A stretch of 64,000 nt of DNA from Marinimicrobium sp050113635 (GTDB lineage Bacteria > Pseudomonadota > Gammaproteobacteria > Pseudomonadales > Cellvibrionaceae), in assembly GCF_050113635.1 (NCBI RefSeq), contig NZ_JBNJLT010000009.1:1-64000 (forward strand), given 5' to 3'. Both the position numbers and the translations under genes were made by a program. Every line of letters starts with the position of its first letter. Position 1 is the stretch's first letter. Below, in pieces: positions 1 to 7,548 of the stretch. The notes under the pieces are model-generated. The model saw only the letters and a program-made list of their open reading frames with translations, was not told the DNA's origin and did no database searches.

Positions 1-18
1 ACGACGCTCTTCCGATCT
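1..18 (+). other. Illumina adapter remnant at contig end
   Basis: Bases 1-18 read ACGACGCTCTTCCGATCT, which is exactly the 3' end of the standard Illumina TruSeq read-1 adapter. This is library DNA, not genome. It implies that the window begins at the raw end of an assembled contig and that the next few tens of bases may also be chimeric. Confidence 0.95.
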
Positions 19-43
19 CTGGTGGTGTATGCCCTTTGGGGGC

Positions 44-99
44 TCTTGGAGGCATGGATGCCGACATGAAGCCTACAGGGATGTATTTACGGCGGGTCT
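44..99 (-). repeat. Dispersed twin-palindrome repeat, copy A
   Basis: This stretch is the reverse complement of the loop of the large hairpin at 6289-6340, with 50 of 52 aligned bases identical. It contains GGCATGGATGCC (51-62) and TACAGGGATGTA (74-85); the second has lost one base pair of the intact palindrome seen in the other copy. The long flanking arms of the 6.3 kb copy are absent here. It lies upstream of the YajR-like gene, right beside the adapter junction. Confidence 0.8.
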
Positions 100-225
100 C
101 CCGAATTCACACTGGGTCACAAGGCGGAGGTGGTGGAGAAAGACGAAGTTTCATGGGAAGAAAGCGGTAATCGTTCTATATGTTAGAATCCGCCTCCCAC
201 TTTCCCTACGCATCAGGAGCTTGCC

Positions 226-1596
226 TTGTCCATCGCCCAGGCCCCCTTCGAGCGCCGCACCGTGGCCTCCCTGGCCATGCTGTACGCCTTTCGTATGCTC
301 GGCCTGTTCATGGTGTTGCCCGTTCTGACGCTTTACGGCGACAGTTACAGCGGAGCCAGCCCCCTGCTGCTCGGCCTCGCACTGGGAGCCTACGGTTTCA
401 GTCAGGCGATCCTGCAAATTCCCTTTGGCGTTCTCTCCGATCGCATTGGTCGCAAGCCGGTAATCGCCGCGGGTTTGTTGGTGTTTACTATCGGCAGCGT
501 GCTGGCGGCACAGGCCGACTCGGTGTACGAACTGATACTGGGGCGTCTGTTGCAAGGTGGTGGTGCCATAGCTGGTGCCGTGATGGCGCTGCTGGCCGAT
601 TTGACCTCTGAGGAAAACCGGACCAAGGCCATGGCTACCATTGGTGGGGCTATCGGTCTTTCCTTTTCTCTGGCGCTGGTGATCGGGCCGTTGCTGGCCT
701 CCTGGGGTGGCTTGGCGGCGATTTTCTGGTTGACCGCCCTGTTGGGGTTGGTTGGGCTCTGGGTGCTGTGGAAGCTGGTGCCGAGCGTCAAGCGCCCGCC
801 ACGGCGTCGCCGCGAAGTGGGCGCCGTACCCGAGCTGATTCGTGACGTTCTGCGTGATCGCGAGTTACTGCGTTTGAATCTTGGCATTTTTGTTCTGCAT
901 TTTGTACTCATGGCGCTGTTTCTGGTCATGCCCGGGCGCTTGGAGGGGGATCTCGGAGTGACTCGCGACCATCACTGGTTTGTGTATTTGCCGCTGCTGG
1001 CAGGGGCATTTATTGCGATGTTGCCGTTCATCATCATCGGTGAAAAGCGGCGGCAAATGAAGCCAGTGTTTCTGCTGGCTGTCGGGTTGCTGGGCGTGTC
1101 GCTTTTGGCGCAGCTTTGGGCTCACTCCGTGGTGTGGGTACTGGCGACGCTGTTTCTCTTCTTTATGGCGTTCAACTTACTGGAGGCCAGCCTTCCATCG
1201 CTGGTGAGTAAAACGGCCCCGGCCGGGGCTAAGGGAACGGCGACCAGCATTTATTCCAGTTGTCAGTTCTTCGGCGCCTTCGCTGGTGGTTCCCTCGGTG
1301 GCTGGTTGCTGCAAAGCGGTGGGCCGGCGTTGGTGGCTGGGGTCTCCCTCGGGCTAGTGATGCTCTGGTGGCTGGTCGCCGCCGGTATGCGTCCACCCCG
1401 GTATCTGGCCAGCCTGTTGATGCCGTTGCAGGGGCGTGTGAGTGAGGAGTTCAGCGAGCGGCTTTATCAGGTGCCGGGTGTAGAAGAGGTGGTCGTGGTG
1501 GAAAGCGAGGGCACTGCCTACCTGAAAGTGGACTCCCAACGGGTGGATCGCAAGCAATTGACCGCCATTGCGGAGCAGTGTGTATTCCCCCGCTGA
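226..1596 (+). CDS. yajR: YajR-like MFS transporter with C-terminal YAM-type domain
   Basis: This is a major facilitator superfamily inner-membrane exporter of 456 residues, the same length as E. coli YajR. About twelve hydrophobic segments fill residues 12-385. The MFS motif A (GVLSDRIGRKP, residues 68-78) follows the second segment. After a short linker, residues 412-456 form a small ferredoxin-like stretch (VEEVVVVESEGTAYLKVDS) of the kind called YAM in YajR. The TTG start at 226 is chosen because AGGAG lies seven bases upstream. A TAGAAT -10-like hexamer at 184-189 may drive it. In Pseudomonas the homologue sits between uvrA and ssb; uvrA would lie beyond the contig end. The substrate is unknown. 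Confidence 0.85.
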   Translation: MSIAQAPFERRTVASLAMLYAFRMLGLFMVLPVLTLYGDSYSGASPLLLGLALGAYGFSQAILQIPFGVLSDRIGRKPVIAAGLLVFTIGSVLAAQADSVYELILGRLLQGGGAIAGAVMALLADLTSEENRTKAMATIGGAIGLSFSLALVIGPLLASWGGLAAIFWLTALLGLVGLWVLWKLVPSVKRPPRRRREVGAVPELIRDVLRDRELLRLNLGIFVLHFVLMALFLVMPGRLEGDLGVTRDHHWFVYLPLLAGAFIAMLPFIIIGEKRRQMKPVFLLAVGLLGVSLLAQLWAHSVVWVLATLFLFFMAFNLLEASLPSLVSKTAPAGAKGTATSIYSSCQFFGAFAGGSLGGWLLQSGGPALVAGVSLGLVMLWWLVAAGMRPPRYLASLLMPLQGRVSEEFSERLYQVPGVEEVVVVESEGTAYLKVDSQRVDRKQLTAIAEQCVFPR

Positions 1597-1659
1597 CAGT
1601 CTCAGGCCGCTGGTGTATGCTGACGGCCATTTAACACGTTTTAATGCTAGGAGGCCAAA

Positions 1660-2214
1660 ATGGCTCGCGGAATCAACAAAGTCATCCTGATCGGGAATCT
1701 GGGGGCCGACCCCGAAACCCGCTATATGCCCTCGGGGGGAGCCGTCACCAACGTCAATCTGGCGACCAGTGAGCAGTGGAAAGATCGTCAAACCGGTCAG
1801 CCCCAGGAGCGCACGGAGTGGCACCGGGTGGTGTTTTTCAATCGCCTGGCGGAAATCGCCGGGGAATATTTGAAAAAAGGCAGTAAGGTTTATGTGGAAG
1901 GATCGCTGCGCACCCGCAAATGGCAGGGGCAGGATGGTCAGGATCGCTATACCACGGAGATCGTAGGCAACGAGATGCAAATGCTCGACAGCCGCGGCGG
2001 TGAAAGCGGCGGTTTTGGTGGCGGTTATGGCAACCAGTCGGGTTCGTCAGATGATTACTCTTCCCCCCAAGGTAGTGCTCCTCAGGGTGGCAACTTTGGT
2101 GGTGGGCAGAACGCGCCGCAAGGCGGTGGTCAGGGTGGACAAAGTAATGCGCCTCGCGGTGGCCAACAGCCAGCGGGTGGCTTCGATAGTTTCGATGACG
2201 ATATTCCCTTCTAG
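1660..2214 (+). CDS. ssb: Single-stranded DNA-binding protein
   Basis: SSB coats single-stranded DNA during replication, recombination and repair and recruits partners through its C-terminal tail. The N-terminal OB fold (MARGINKVILIGNLGADPETRY, with the WHRVVFFNRLAEIAGEYLKKG segment) covers residues 1-110. It is followed by a Gly/Gln-rich disordered linker and the conserved acidic tip DDDIPF at residues 179-184. The length of 184 residues is normal for the family. A strong AGGAGG ribosome site precedes the ATG. No LexA box was found in front of it, although uvrA/ssb promoters are SOS-controlled in enterics. Confidence 0.98.
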   Translation: MARGINKVILIGNLGADPETRYMPSGGAVTNVNLATSEQWKDRQTGQPQERTEWHRVVFFNRLAEIAGEYLKKGSKVYVEGSLRTRKWQGQDGQDRYTTEIVGNEMQMLDSRGGESGGFGGGYGNQSGSSDDYSSPQGSAPQGGNFGGGQNAPQGGGQGGQSNAPRGGQQPAGGFDSFDDDIPF

Positions 2215-2258
2215 CCTCTTCATCGCTAGCCCATTCATCGAAAGGTGCATAACCCGGT

Positions 2259-3131
2259 TTGAAGCTGCTGTTAACTGATTCCTCTCACGCCTTGGGGCAA
2301 GCTCTGGAGCACGAACTGGAGCGGGAGCCCTTTGGGCTCATTTTGCCTCGCTCGGCGCAACTGACCTGGACTGACCCCGGAGAGGTTCGCGCGTATTTTG
2401 ATCATCAGTCTCCAGGGTTGGTGATCAACACGCTCGGCTGGGCGGATAACCCGGATACAGCGCAATGTCGCTTGATTCGCGATGCGGCTCGCCTGCTGGC
2501 AGAAGTCTGCCATGAAAGAGCGCTGCCGATGATCCAGCTCTCCAGCTACCGGGTTTTTGGTGGCAATACCAAGAGCAGTCATTCGGAGAAAGATGTGCCA
2601 GCTCCCCAGAGCGAGGCCGGACAGGCCTGGTTTGATGCAGAGCAGGTGGTAGCGGAACGACTGAAGCAATACGTGACATTGCGGTTAAGCTGGGTGATCG
2701 ACAGCCATGGCAATAATCGCCTTACCCGTTTGCTGGAGGGCTTGTTCTCCAGCGATACGGTATCCGTGAATGCGAGGCTGAAAGGTTGTCCCACGGCGCT
2801 CTCCGACGTGGCTCGTGTCGTGGTGGGCGTCATACGCCAAATCGATTGCGGGGCGGACAACTGGGGAGTCATGCACTATGCCAGTCGCGATGCCTGCACG
2901 GAGCAGGCGTTTGCAGAGCGAGTGCTGGAGGTCCTGGAGCAATTGGATGCCTGGCCGCCGCAGGCGAGGTTGGAGTCCACAGATTGCCTCTCTCAGGATG
3001 AACCCGTGAGTGCGGTATTGGGTATTCGGAAGCTGCGAGATGGATTTGGGGTTCAGGCTCGTTCGTGGGAGCCGTATCTGGTCCCGATGGTGCGCCAGTG
3101 GCTGCACCATCGGTCCAGTGAATCGCTCTAG
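2259..3131 (+). CDS. RmlD-like SDR-fold protein with degenerate active site
   Basis: This 290-residue protein aligns along its length with dTDP-4-dehydrorhamnose reductase/RmlD-type extended SDR proteins (VINTLGWADNPDTAQ, IQLSSYRVFGG, the C-terminal substrate-binding half). Two hallmark motifs are damaged. The nucleotide-binding GxxGxxG is replaced by TDSSHALG (residues 6-13), and the catalytic YxxxK reads W124-F-D-A-E128. It is therefore unlikely to be a working reductase, although the frame is open and full-length. The start is TTG at 2259 with AAAGGTG upstream. It follows ssb by 44 bp and faces fabB. The role is unknown; a non-enzymatic or scaffold function is inference. Confidence 0.7.
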   Translation: MKLLLTDSSHALGQALEHELEREPFGLILPRSAQLTWTDPGEVRAYFDHQSPGLVINTLGWADNPDTAQCRLIRDAARLLAEVCHERALPMIQLSSYRVFGGNTKSSHSEKDVPAPQSEAGQAWFDAEQVVAERLKQYVTLRLSWVIDSHGNNRLTRLLEGLFSSDTVSVNARLKGCPTALSDVARVVVGVIRQIDCGADNWGVMHYASRDACTEQAFAERVLEVLEQLDAWPPQARLESTDCLSQDEPVSAVLGIRKLRDGFGVQARSWEPYLVPMVRQWLHHRSSESL

Positions 3132-3205
3132 TGAGTTAAAGAGAGCGGCGCTTGAAAAGGCTCTCGCCCCCTCTGCCTCTGTGGCGGCCAGCGGCCGATT
3201 GAGTT

Positions 3206-4423
3206 TCAGTCTTCCAGACGCTGGAACACGAGGCAGGCGTTGGTGCCGCCAAATCCGAAGCTGTTGGAGAGAATCCGGTTTAGCGTGACGTTATCCTGCC
3301 GCTCAATCGCAATGGGCAGCCCCTCTGCTTCGGAATCGAGCGCTTCGATATTGGCCGAGGCACAAATGAAGTTGTGCTGCATCATCAGGAGGCTGTAGAT
3401 CGCTTCCTGAACGCCGGTCGCCCCTAGCGAGTGTCCTGTTAGAGACTTGGTGGAGCTGATGGTCGGCACGTTGTCCCGAAAGGTTGCCCGGATCGCTTTC
3501 AGCTCGGCCAGATCCCCAACGGGTGTGCTGGTGCCGTGCGAGTTGATGTAATCGATGGGGCCGTGCGTGGTGGCCAGCGCTTGCTGCATGCAGCGAATAG
3601 CGCCTTCGCCGGAGGGGGCCACCATGTCGTACCCATCGGAGTTGGCACCATAGCCAACCAGTTCGGCGTAGATTTTGGCGCCGCGCGCCTTGGCGTGTTC
3701 ATACTCTTCCAGTACCAGGCAGCCACCGCCGCCGGCTATCACAAAGCCGTCTCGATGGGCATCGTAAGCCCGGGAGGCTTTCTCTGGTGTGTCGTTGTAC
3801 TGCGTGGACAGAGCGCCCATCGCGTCAAACAGGCTGGTCAGCGTCCAGTGTTCTTCCTCGCCGCCACCGGCAAATACCACATCCTGTTTACCGAGCTGGA
3901 TCTGCTCCATGGCGCTGCCGATGCAGTGAGCACTGGTGGCGCAGGCCGAGGAGATGGAGTAGTTGAGTCCTTTGATCTTGAACGGAGTGGCCAGACAGGC
4001 AGAGGTCGTGCTGCCCATGGTTTGGGTGACTCGGTAAGGTCCGACCCGCTTCAGGCCCTTTTCACGCAAGACATCCGCAGCCTCCACTAGGTTTTTGGAA
4101 GAAGCGCCACCGGAGCCCATGATAATGCCCGTGCGCTCGTTGGATACCTGTGACTCTTTCAGGCCGGAATCGGCAATTGCCTGCTCCATGGAAAGGTAAG
4201 CGAAAGCGGCGGCATCGCCCATGAAACGTAGAATCTTGCGGTCAATACGCTCTTTCAGGTCAATATTGACGGACCCAGCCACCTGGCTGCGGAAGCCGCG
4301 CTCGGCGTAACTGTCCTGAAAAGTGATCCCCGAACGTCCCGCGCGCAATGCCTCTAGAACGGTGGCGATTTCATTACCTAAGCACGACACAATGCCCATG
4401 CCGGTAACTACAACGCGTTTCAT
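3206..4423 (-). CDS. fabB: 3-oxoacyl-ACP synthase I
   Basis: FabB condenses malonyl-ACP with acyl-ACP and is needed to elongate the cis-3-decenoyl intermediate of unsaturated fatty acid synthesis. The 405-residue protein has the thiolase fold. The nucleophile is Cys161 in SSACATSAHCIG, and the two histidines lie in INSHGTSTPVGD and LTGHSLGA. The length matches E. coli FabB (406). It lies 137 bp downstream of fabA on the same strand, the usual fabAB arrangement, and converges with the RmlD-like gene. A hairpin sits in the fabA-fabB gap. Confidence 0.97.
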   Translation of the reverse strand: MKRVVVTGMGIVSCLGNEIATVLEALRAGRSGITFQDSYAERGFRSQVAGSVNIDLKERIDRKILRFMGDAAAFAYLSMEQAIADSGLKESQVSNERTGIIMGSGGASSKNLVEAADVLREKGLKRVGPYRVTQTMGSTTSACLATPFKIKGLNYSISSACATSAHCIGSAMEQIQLGKQDVVFAGGGEEEHWTLTSLFDAMGALSTQYNDTPEKASRAYDAHRDGFVIAGGGGCLVLEEYEHAKARGAKIYAELVGYGANSDGYDMVAPSGEGAIRCMQQALATTHGPIDYINSHGTSTPVGDLAELKAIRATFRDNVPTISSTKSLTGHSLGATGVQEAIYSLLMMQHNFICASANIEALDSEAEGLPIAIERQDNVTLNRILSNSFGFGGTNACLVFQRLED

Positions 4424-4485
4424 AGGCTACCTCTTATCTCTGTTTGTAGCGGAAGCTGTGAGCGCCATTATGCCACACAACCTGG

Positions 4486-4517
4486 CCCCAAGTGCCGGTC
4501 TTGGACCGGTTCTGGGG
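4486..4517 (-). promoter_or_regulatory. Hairpin in fabA-fabB intergenic region
   Basis: CCCCA...TGGGG outer arms (4486-4490/4513-4517) and CCGGTC...GACCGG inner arms (4495-4500/4504-4509) around a three-base loop form an interrupted stem between the two genes. There is no T-tract, so it is not a classical terminator. It could tune the fabA:fabB transcript ratio, which is inference. Confidence 0.4.
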
Positions 4518-4560
4518 GGCAAAGTTTAACGCCAGTGGCATGGTTGGGACACCGCTTTAA

Positions 4561-5085
4561 TTAAAAGGAATCGGTGTTCTGGAACAGCCCGACGCGCAAG
4601 TCGTTGGCAAAGTAGATGTCTTTGCCATCCACGGCGACGCGGCCATCGGCGATGCCCATAATCAACTTGCGTTCGATGACCCGCTTCAGGCTGATGTGGT
4701 AGGTCACTTTCTTGGCTGTTGGCAGAATCTGGCCCGTAAATTTCACTTCGCCACACCCCAGGGCTCGACCACGCCCGGGATTGCCCCGCCAGCCGAGGTA
4801 AAAGCCGACCAGTTGCCACATGGCATCCAGTCCCAGGCAGCCGGGCATAACCGGGTCACCCGGGAAGTGGCACTCAAAGAACCACAAGTCCGGAGCGATA
4901 TCCAGTTCGGCGACGATTTCGCCTTTGTTGTATTCGCCGCCGTTTTCGCCGATATGGGCAATGCGGTCCAGCATCAGCATATTGGGCACGGGCAGCTGGG
5001 CGTTGCCGGGGCCAAACATACGGCCGTGGCCACATTCGAGCAGTTCTTCACGGCTATAGGCGTTCTTCTGGACAAAGGCGTTCAT
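4561..5085 (-). CDS. fabA: 3-hydroxydecanoyl-ACP dehydratase/isomerase
   Basis: FabA dehydrates 3-hydroxydecanoyl-ACP and isomerises the trans-2 to the cis-3 double bond, the branch point to unsaturated fatty acids. The hot-dog fold protein is 174 residues (E. coli 172). The catalytic pair is His73 (FECHFPGDPVMPG) and Asp87 (GLDAMW). The start is ATG at 5085 (MNAFVQKN), because it matches the family N-terminus; an in-frame extension to 5154 looks untranslated. It is first in a probable fabA-fabB unit. Confidence 0.97.
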   Translation of the reverse strand: MNAFVQKNAYSREELLECGHGRMFGPGNAQLPVPNMLMLDRIAHIGENGGEYNKGEIVAELDIAPDLWFFECHFPGDPVMPGCLGLDAMWQLVGFYLGWRGNPGRGRALGCGEVKFTGQILPTAKKVTYHISLKRVIERKLIMGIADGRVAVDGKDIYFANDLRVGLFQNTDSF

Positions 5086-5206
5086 AATCTGGGCTCTGTT
5101 GCGGTCTGAGTCAGTCCCGTCGCGTGCCCGCTTTCCGGGCCGACGAAACGGCAAAGGTCGCCATTCTACCGTCTGTGGGGCGGTTGTCTAGGGGCTGTTA
5201 TCAGCC

Positions 5207-6169
5207 TCAATGAGTGCGAGCGAGGGCAAAGTCGGCCACGTCTGCCATTGCCCGGGTGTAAGCGTTCTCCGGGAGCAAGGAAAGCCGCTCCCGGGCTTTG
5301 CTGACCTGAGCGCGTGCGGCCTGAAGGGTGTAGTCCAAAGCGCCAGTGGTTTCGACGATGGACAGAATCTCTTCCAATCGATTGGCATCACCGGCACGGA
5401 TGGCGGTGGCGATCAACTCGGATTGTGCGGAGGTGCCATGCTGCATGGCGTGAATCAGCGGCAAAGTGGGCTTGCCCTCGGCGAGATCATCGCCAACGTT
5501 CTTGCCAAGTGCCTCGGCGTCACCTCTATAGTCCAGCGCGTCGTCTACCAGTTGGAACGCCGTCCCGACATGGTGTCCATAATCTCGCAATGCCTCGCGT
5601 TGCGCATCGCTGGCATCGCTGAGCAGTGCCGCCACTTCACAGGCTGAGGCAAATAAAATGGCGGTTTTCTTTTCAATGACCGAATAGTAATCGGCCTCGG
5701 TGACGGCGGGGTCCTTGGCATTGGCCAGTTGTTGTACCTCTCCTTCGGCAATCCGGTTCGTGGTCTCTGACAGCACCGACATGATATCCATGCGGCCAAT
5801 GGCCACCATCATCTGAAATGCACGGGAGTAAAGAAAGTCGCCTACCAATACAGCCGGGGCGTTGCCCCATTGCGCATTGGCCGTAAGGCGGCCCCGGCGC
5901 CGCTCGGAAGTGTCAACGACATCGTCGTGGAGCAGCGTGGCGGTGTGGATAAATTCAATGATGGCGGCCAAGTCCAGGTGGTCCCGGCCTTTATAATTGA
6001 GGGCGCGGCAAGTGAGCAGAACCATCAATGGTCGAAGTCGCTTGCCGCCAGCGTCGATCAGATAATGTCCGATGTTTTCGACCAGTTCGACGTCGGAGTA
6101 CAGCTGTTCGAGAATGCGCCGGTTAACGGCTTCGAAGTCGTCGGCGACGACCTGATGAAAAGGCAGCAT
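5207..6169 (-). CDS. ispB: Polyprenyl (octaprenyl) diphosphate synthase
   Basis: This trans-isoprenyl diphosphate synthase makes the ubiquinone side chain. It carries the two aspartate-rich motifs: DDVVD (residues 82-86) in LLHDDVVDTSERRRGR and DDALD near residue 210. It also has the GGKRLRP substrate motif at residues 41-47. From the ATG at 6169 (MLPFHQVVADDFEAVN) the protein is 320 residues, as in other IspB proteins; an ATG at 6193 adds eight residues. Chain length (C40 or C45) cannot be told from sequence. The usual divergent rplU-rpmA pair is not next to it; the big hairpin repeat lies upstream instead. Confidence 0.93.
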   Translation of the reverse strand: MLPFHQVVADDFEAVNRRILEQLYSDVELVENIGHYLIDAGGKRLRPLMVLLTCRALNYKGRDHLDLAAIIEFIHTATLLHDDVVDTSERRRGRLTANAQWGNAPAVLVGDFLYSRAFQMMVAIGRMDIMSVLSETTNRIAEGEVQQLANAKDPAVTEADYYSVIEKKTAILFASACEVAALLSDASDAQREALRDYGHHVGTAFQLVDDALDYRGDAEALGKNVGDDLAEGKPTLPLIHAMQHGTSAQSELIATAIRAGDANRLEEILSIVETTGALDYTLQAARAQVSKARERLSLLPENAYTRAMADVADFALARTH

Positions 6170-6250
6170 GAGTGGTCTGGCTCTGTAATTCATTTCGGAA
6201 ACGCATCCTAGCAGGCCGGGGGAGACTGTCAAGAATGTCGGCGATGGGGG

Positions 6251-6378
6251 CAGGGTGCCGCTGAGGGGGAGGTGGGGCGGTTGAAGACCCGCCGTGAATA
6301 CATCCATGTAGGCTTCATGTCGGCATCCATGCCTCCAAGAGTCTTCAACCGCCCCACCTCCCCCTCAGCAGCACCCTG
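6251..6378. repeat. 128-bp hairpin carrying dispersed repeat copy B
   Basis: Arms 6251-6288 and 6341-6378 are 38-bp inverted repeats with a single mismatch (c6259 against t, a possible G-U pair). The 52-bp loop (6289-6340) is the dispersed repeat. It contains two 12-bp palindromes built the same way, TACATCCATGTA (6299-6310) and GGCATCCATGCC (6322-6333), each N3-AT-CC-AT-N3. The element fills the gap between the 3' end of the exporter operon and ispB. It may terminate the exporter transcript, but it has no T-tract, and its composite architecture looks like a small non-autonomous mobile or integron-like element. Confidence 0.85.
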
Positions 6379-6389
6379 GCATCAGACGC

Positions 6390-7463
6390 CTATTGCTTTT
6401 TGAGCGTTTCGTCTTCGGTCAGGCCCTCAACAATCTCAATATTAATACCATCGGAAACGCCTGTGACCACTTTGCGCTTTTCGAACTGCTGTGGACCGGT
6501 TTCCACTTCCACATAGGTGCCATCTTCTTCAAATAACAGGTTTCCCTCGTTGATCGCCAGAACATCTTCGCGCTGATTCAAAATAATGTCGGCGTTTGCG
6601 CTGTAACCGGCCCGCAGGAAATCTCCCTTTTCGAGAGTGATGGCGGCGCGAATCTCAAAGTTAATGGTGCCTTGCTCTTCAATCCCTTTGGGCGATATGT
6701 ACTCCAGCGTAGCGGGGAAGGTCTCGCTATCGAGTGCACCAATGTTCAGTATCAGGTCCATTCCCTCCCGCAATTTGCCGACTTCAGATTCGTCGACTTT
6801 ACCTTCGAAAATCAGGTCGGTCATGTCAGCAATAATGGCGATGGTGGTGCCTTCGTTGAAGGTGTTGGACTCGATGACGAACACCCCTTCCTTGACCGGC
6901 ACGTCCAGCACCATGCCCGAGGAGGTGGCACGCACACGGTTGGAGGTCTGGTCGGCGGTGGTCGTGGAGCCTTCGGTAATCAGTGAGACATTGTTCTCGG
7001 CGGAGCGCACGGCTTCCTTTTGCAGGTTGTAGGTCAACATGAACTGGTTGAAATCAGACTCTGAAATCAGTTTACGTTCGAACAGGCTGCGCTGCCGGGC
7101 CAGCTCCCGCTCGGCATTGAGCAGGTTCAGCCGGGCACTTTCCAATTGCGACTGCGCTTGGTTCAAGTGTTCCATATTCGGGATCAGGCGGATCAGCGCG
7201 ATCAGGTCACCTTCACTGACTTGCTCTCCGCCCTCAAGGTACAGCTCCTCCACGACGCCCGGCACCTGGGATTTTACATTGACTTCCCGGCGTGGAACGA
7301 TGGTGCCGATGGCTACCGTTTTCTGAGTAATATCGGTTCTGAGCGGCGTGTCTGTGCTAAATACCACGGGGCTTTCCTGAGACTTCTGGTACAAAAACCA
7401 GGTGGTGCCGACAAACAGCGCCAGAACCAGGATCAGAATGCCGAACGACAGCAGTTTTTTCAT
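6390..7463 (-). CDS. MacA/HlyD-family periplasmic adaptor subunit
   Basis: This 357-residue membrane-fusion protein would link the inner-membrane permeases to an outer-membrane TolC channel. An N-terminal membrane anchor (residues 4-25) is followed by a first biotinyl-lipoyl half (VKSQVPGVVEELYLEGGEQVSEGDLIA), a coiled coil (roughly residues 95-165), the second lipoyl half (RATSSGMVLDVPVKEGVFV) and beta-barrel/membrane-proximal domains. AAGGAG precedes the ATG. It is the last gene of the four-gene exporter operon, 85 bp after the second permease. No tolC is present here. Substrate unknown. Confidence 0.9.
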   Translation of the reverse strand: MKKLLSFGILILVLALFVGTTWFLYQKSQESPVVFSTDTPLRTDITQKTVAIGTIVPRREVNVKSQVPGVVEELYLEGGEQVSEGDLIALIRLIPNMEHLNQAQSQLESARLNLLNAERELARQRSLFERKLISESDFNQFMLTYNLQKEAVRSAENNVSLITEGSTTTADQTSNRVRATSSGMVLDVPVKEGVFVIESNTFNEGTTIAIIADMTDLIFEGKVDESEVGKLREGMDLILNIGALDSETFPATLEYISPKGIEEQGTINFEIRAAITLEKGDFLRAGYSANADIILNQREDVLAINEGNLLFEEDGTYVEVETGPQQFEKRKVVTGVSDGINIEIVEGLTEDETLKKQ

Positions 7464-7497
7464 GGAATCTCCTTACGACCTAAAGTAAGCCGGCCAT

Positions 7498-7529
7498 AGT
7501 ATTTTGTGTTATCAGTATCTTGTGTTATC
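7498..7529. repeat. Tandem duplication of 16 bp
   Basis: Two adjacent copies (7498-7513 and 7514-7529), 15 of 16 bases identical, of a unit ending in TTGTGTTATC lie between the second permease gene and the adaptor gene. They lengthen an otherwise tight operon junction. No function is evident. Confidence 0.75.
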
Positions 7530-7548
7530 CGCCGTTGGCGGCGGCCGG

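Noticed and set aside
3141..3165. GAGAGC/GCTCTC stem between the RmlD-like gene and fabB as a terminator
   Set aside because: Only six pairs with a 13-base loop and no T-run on either strand.
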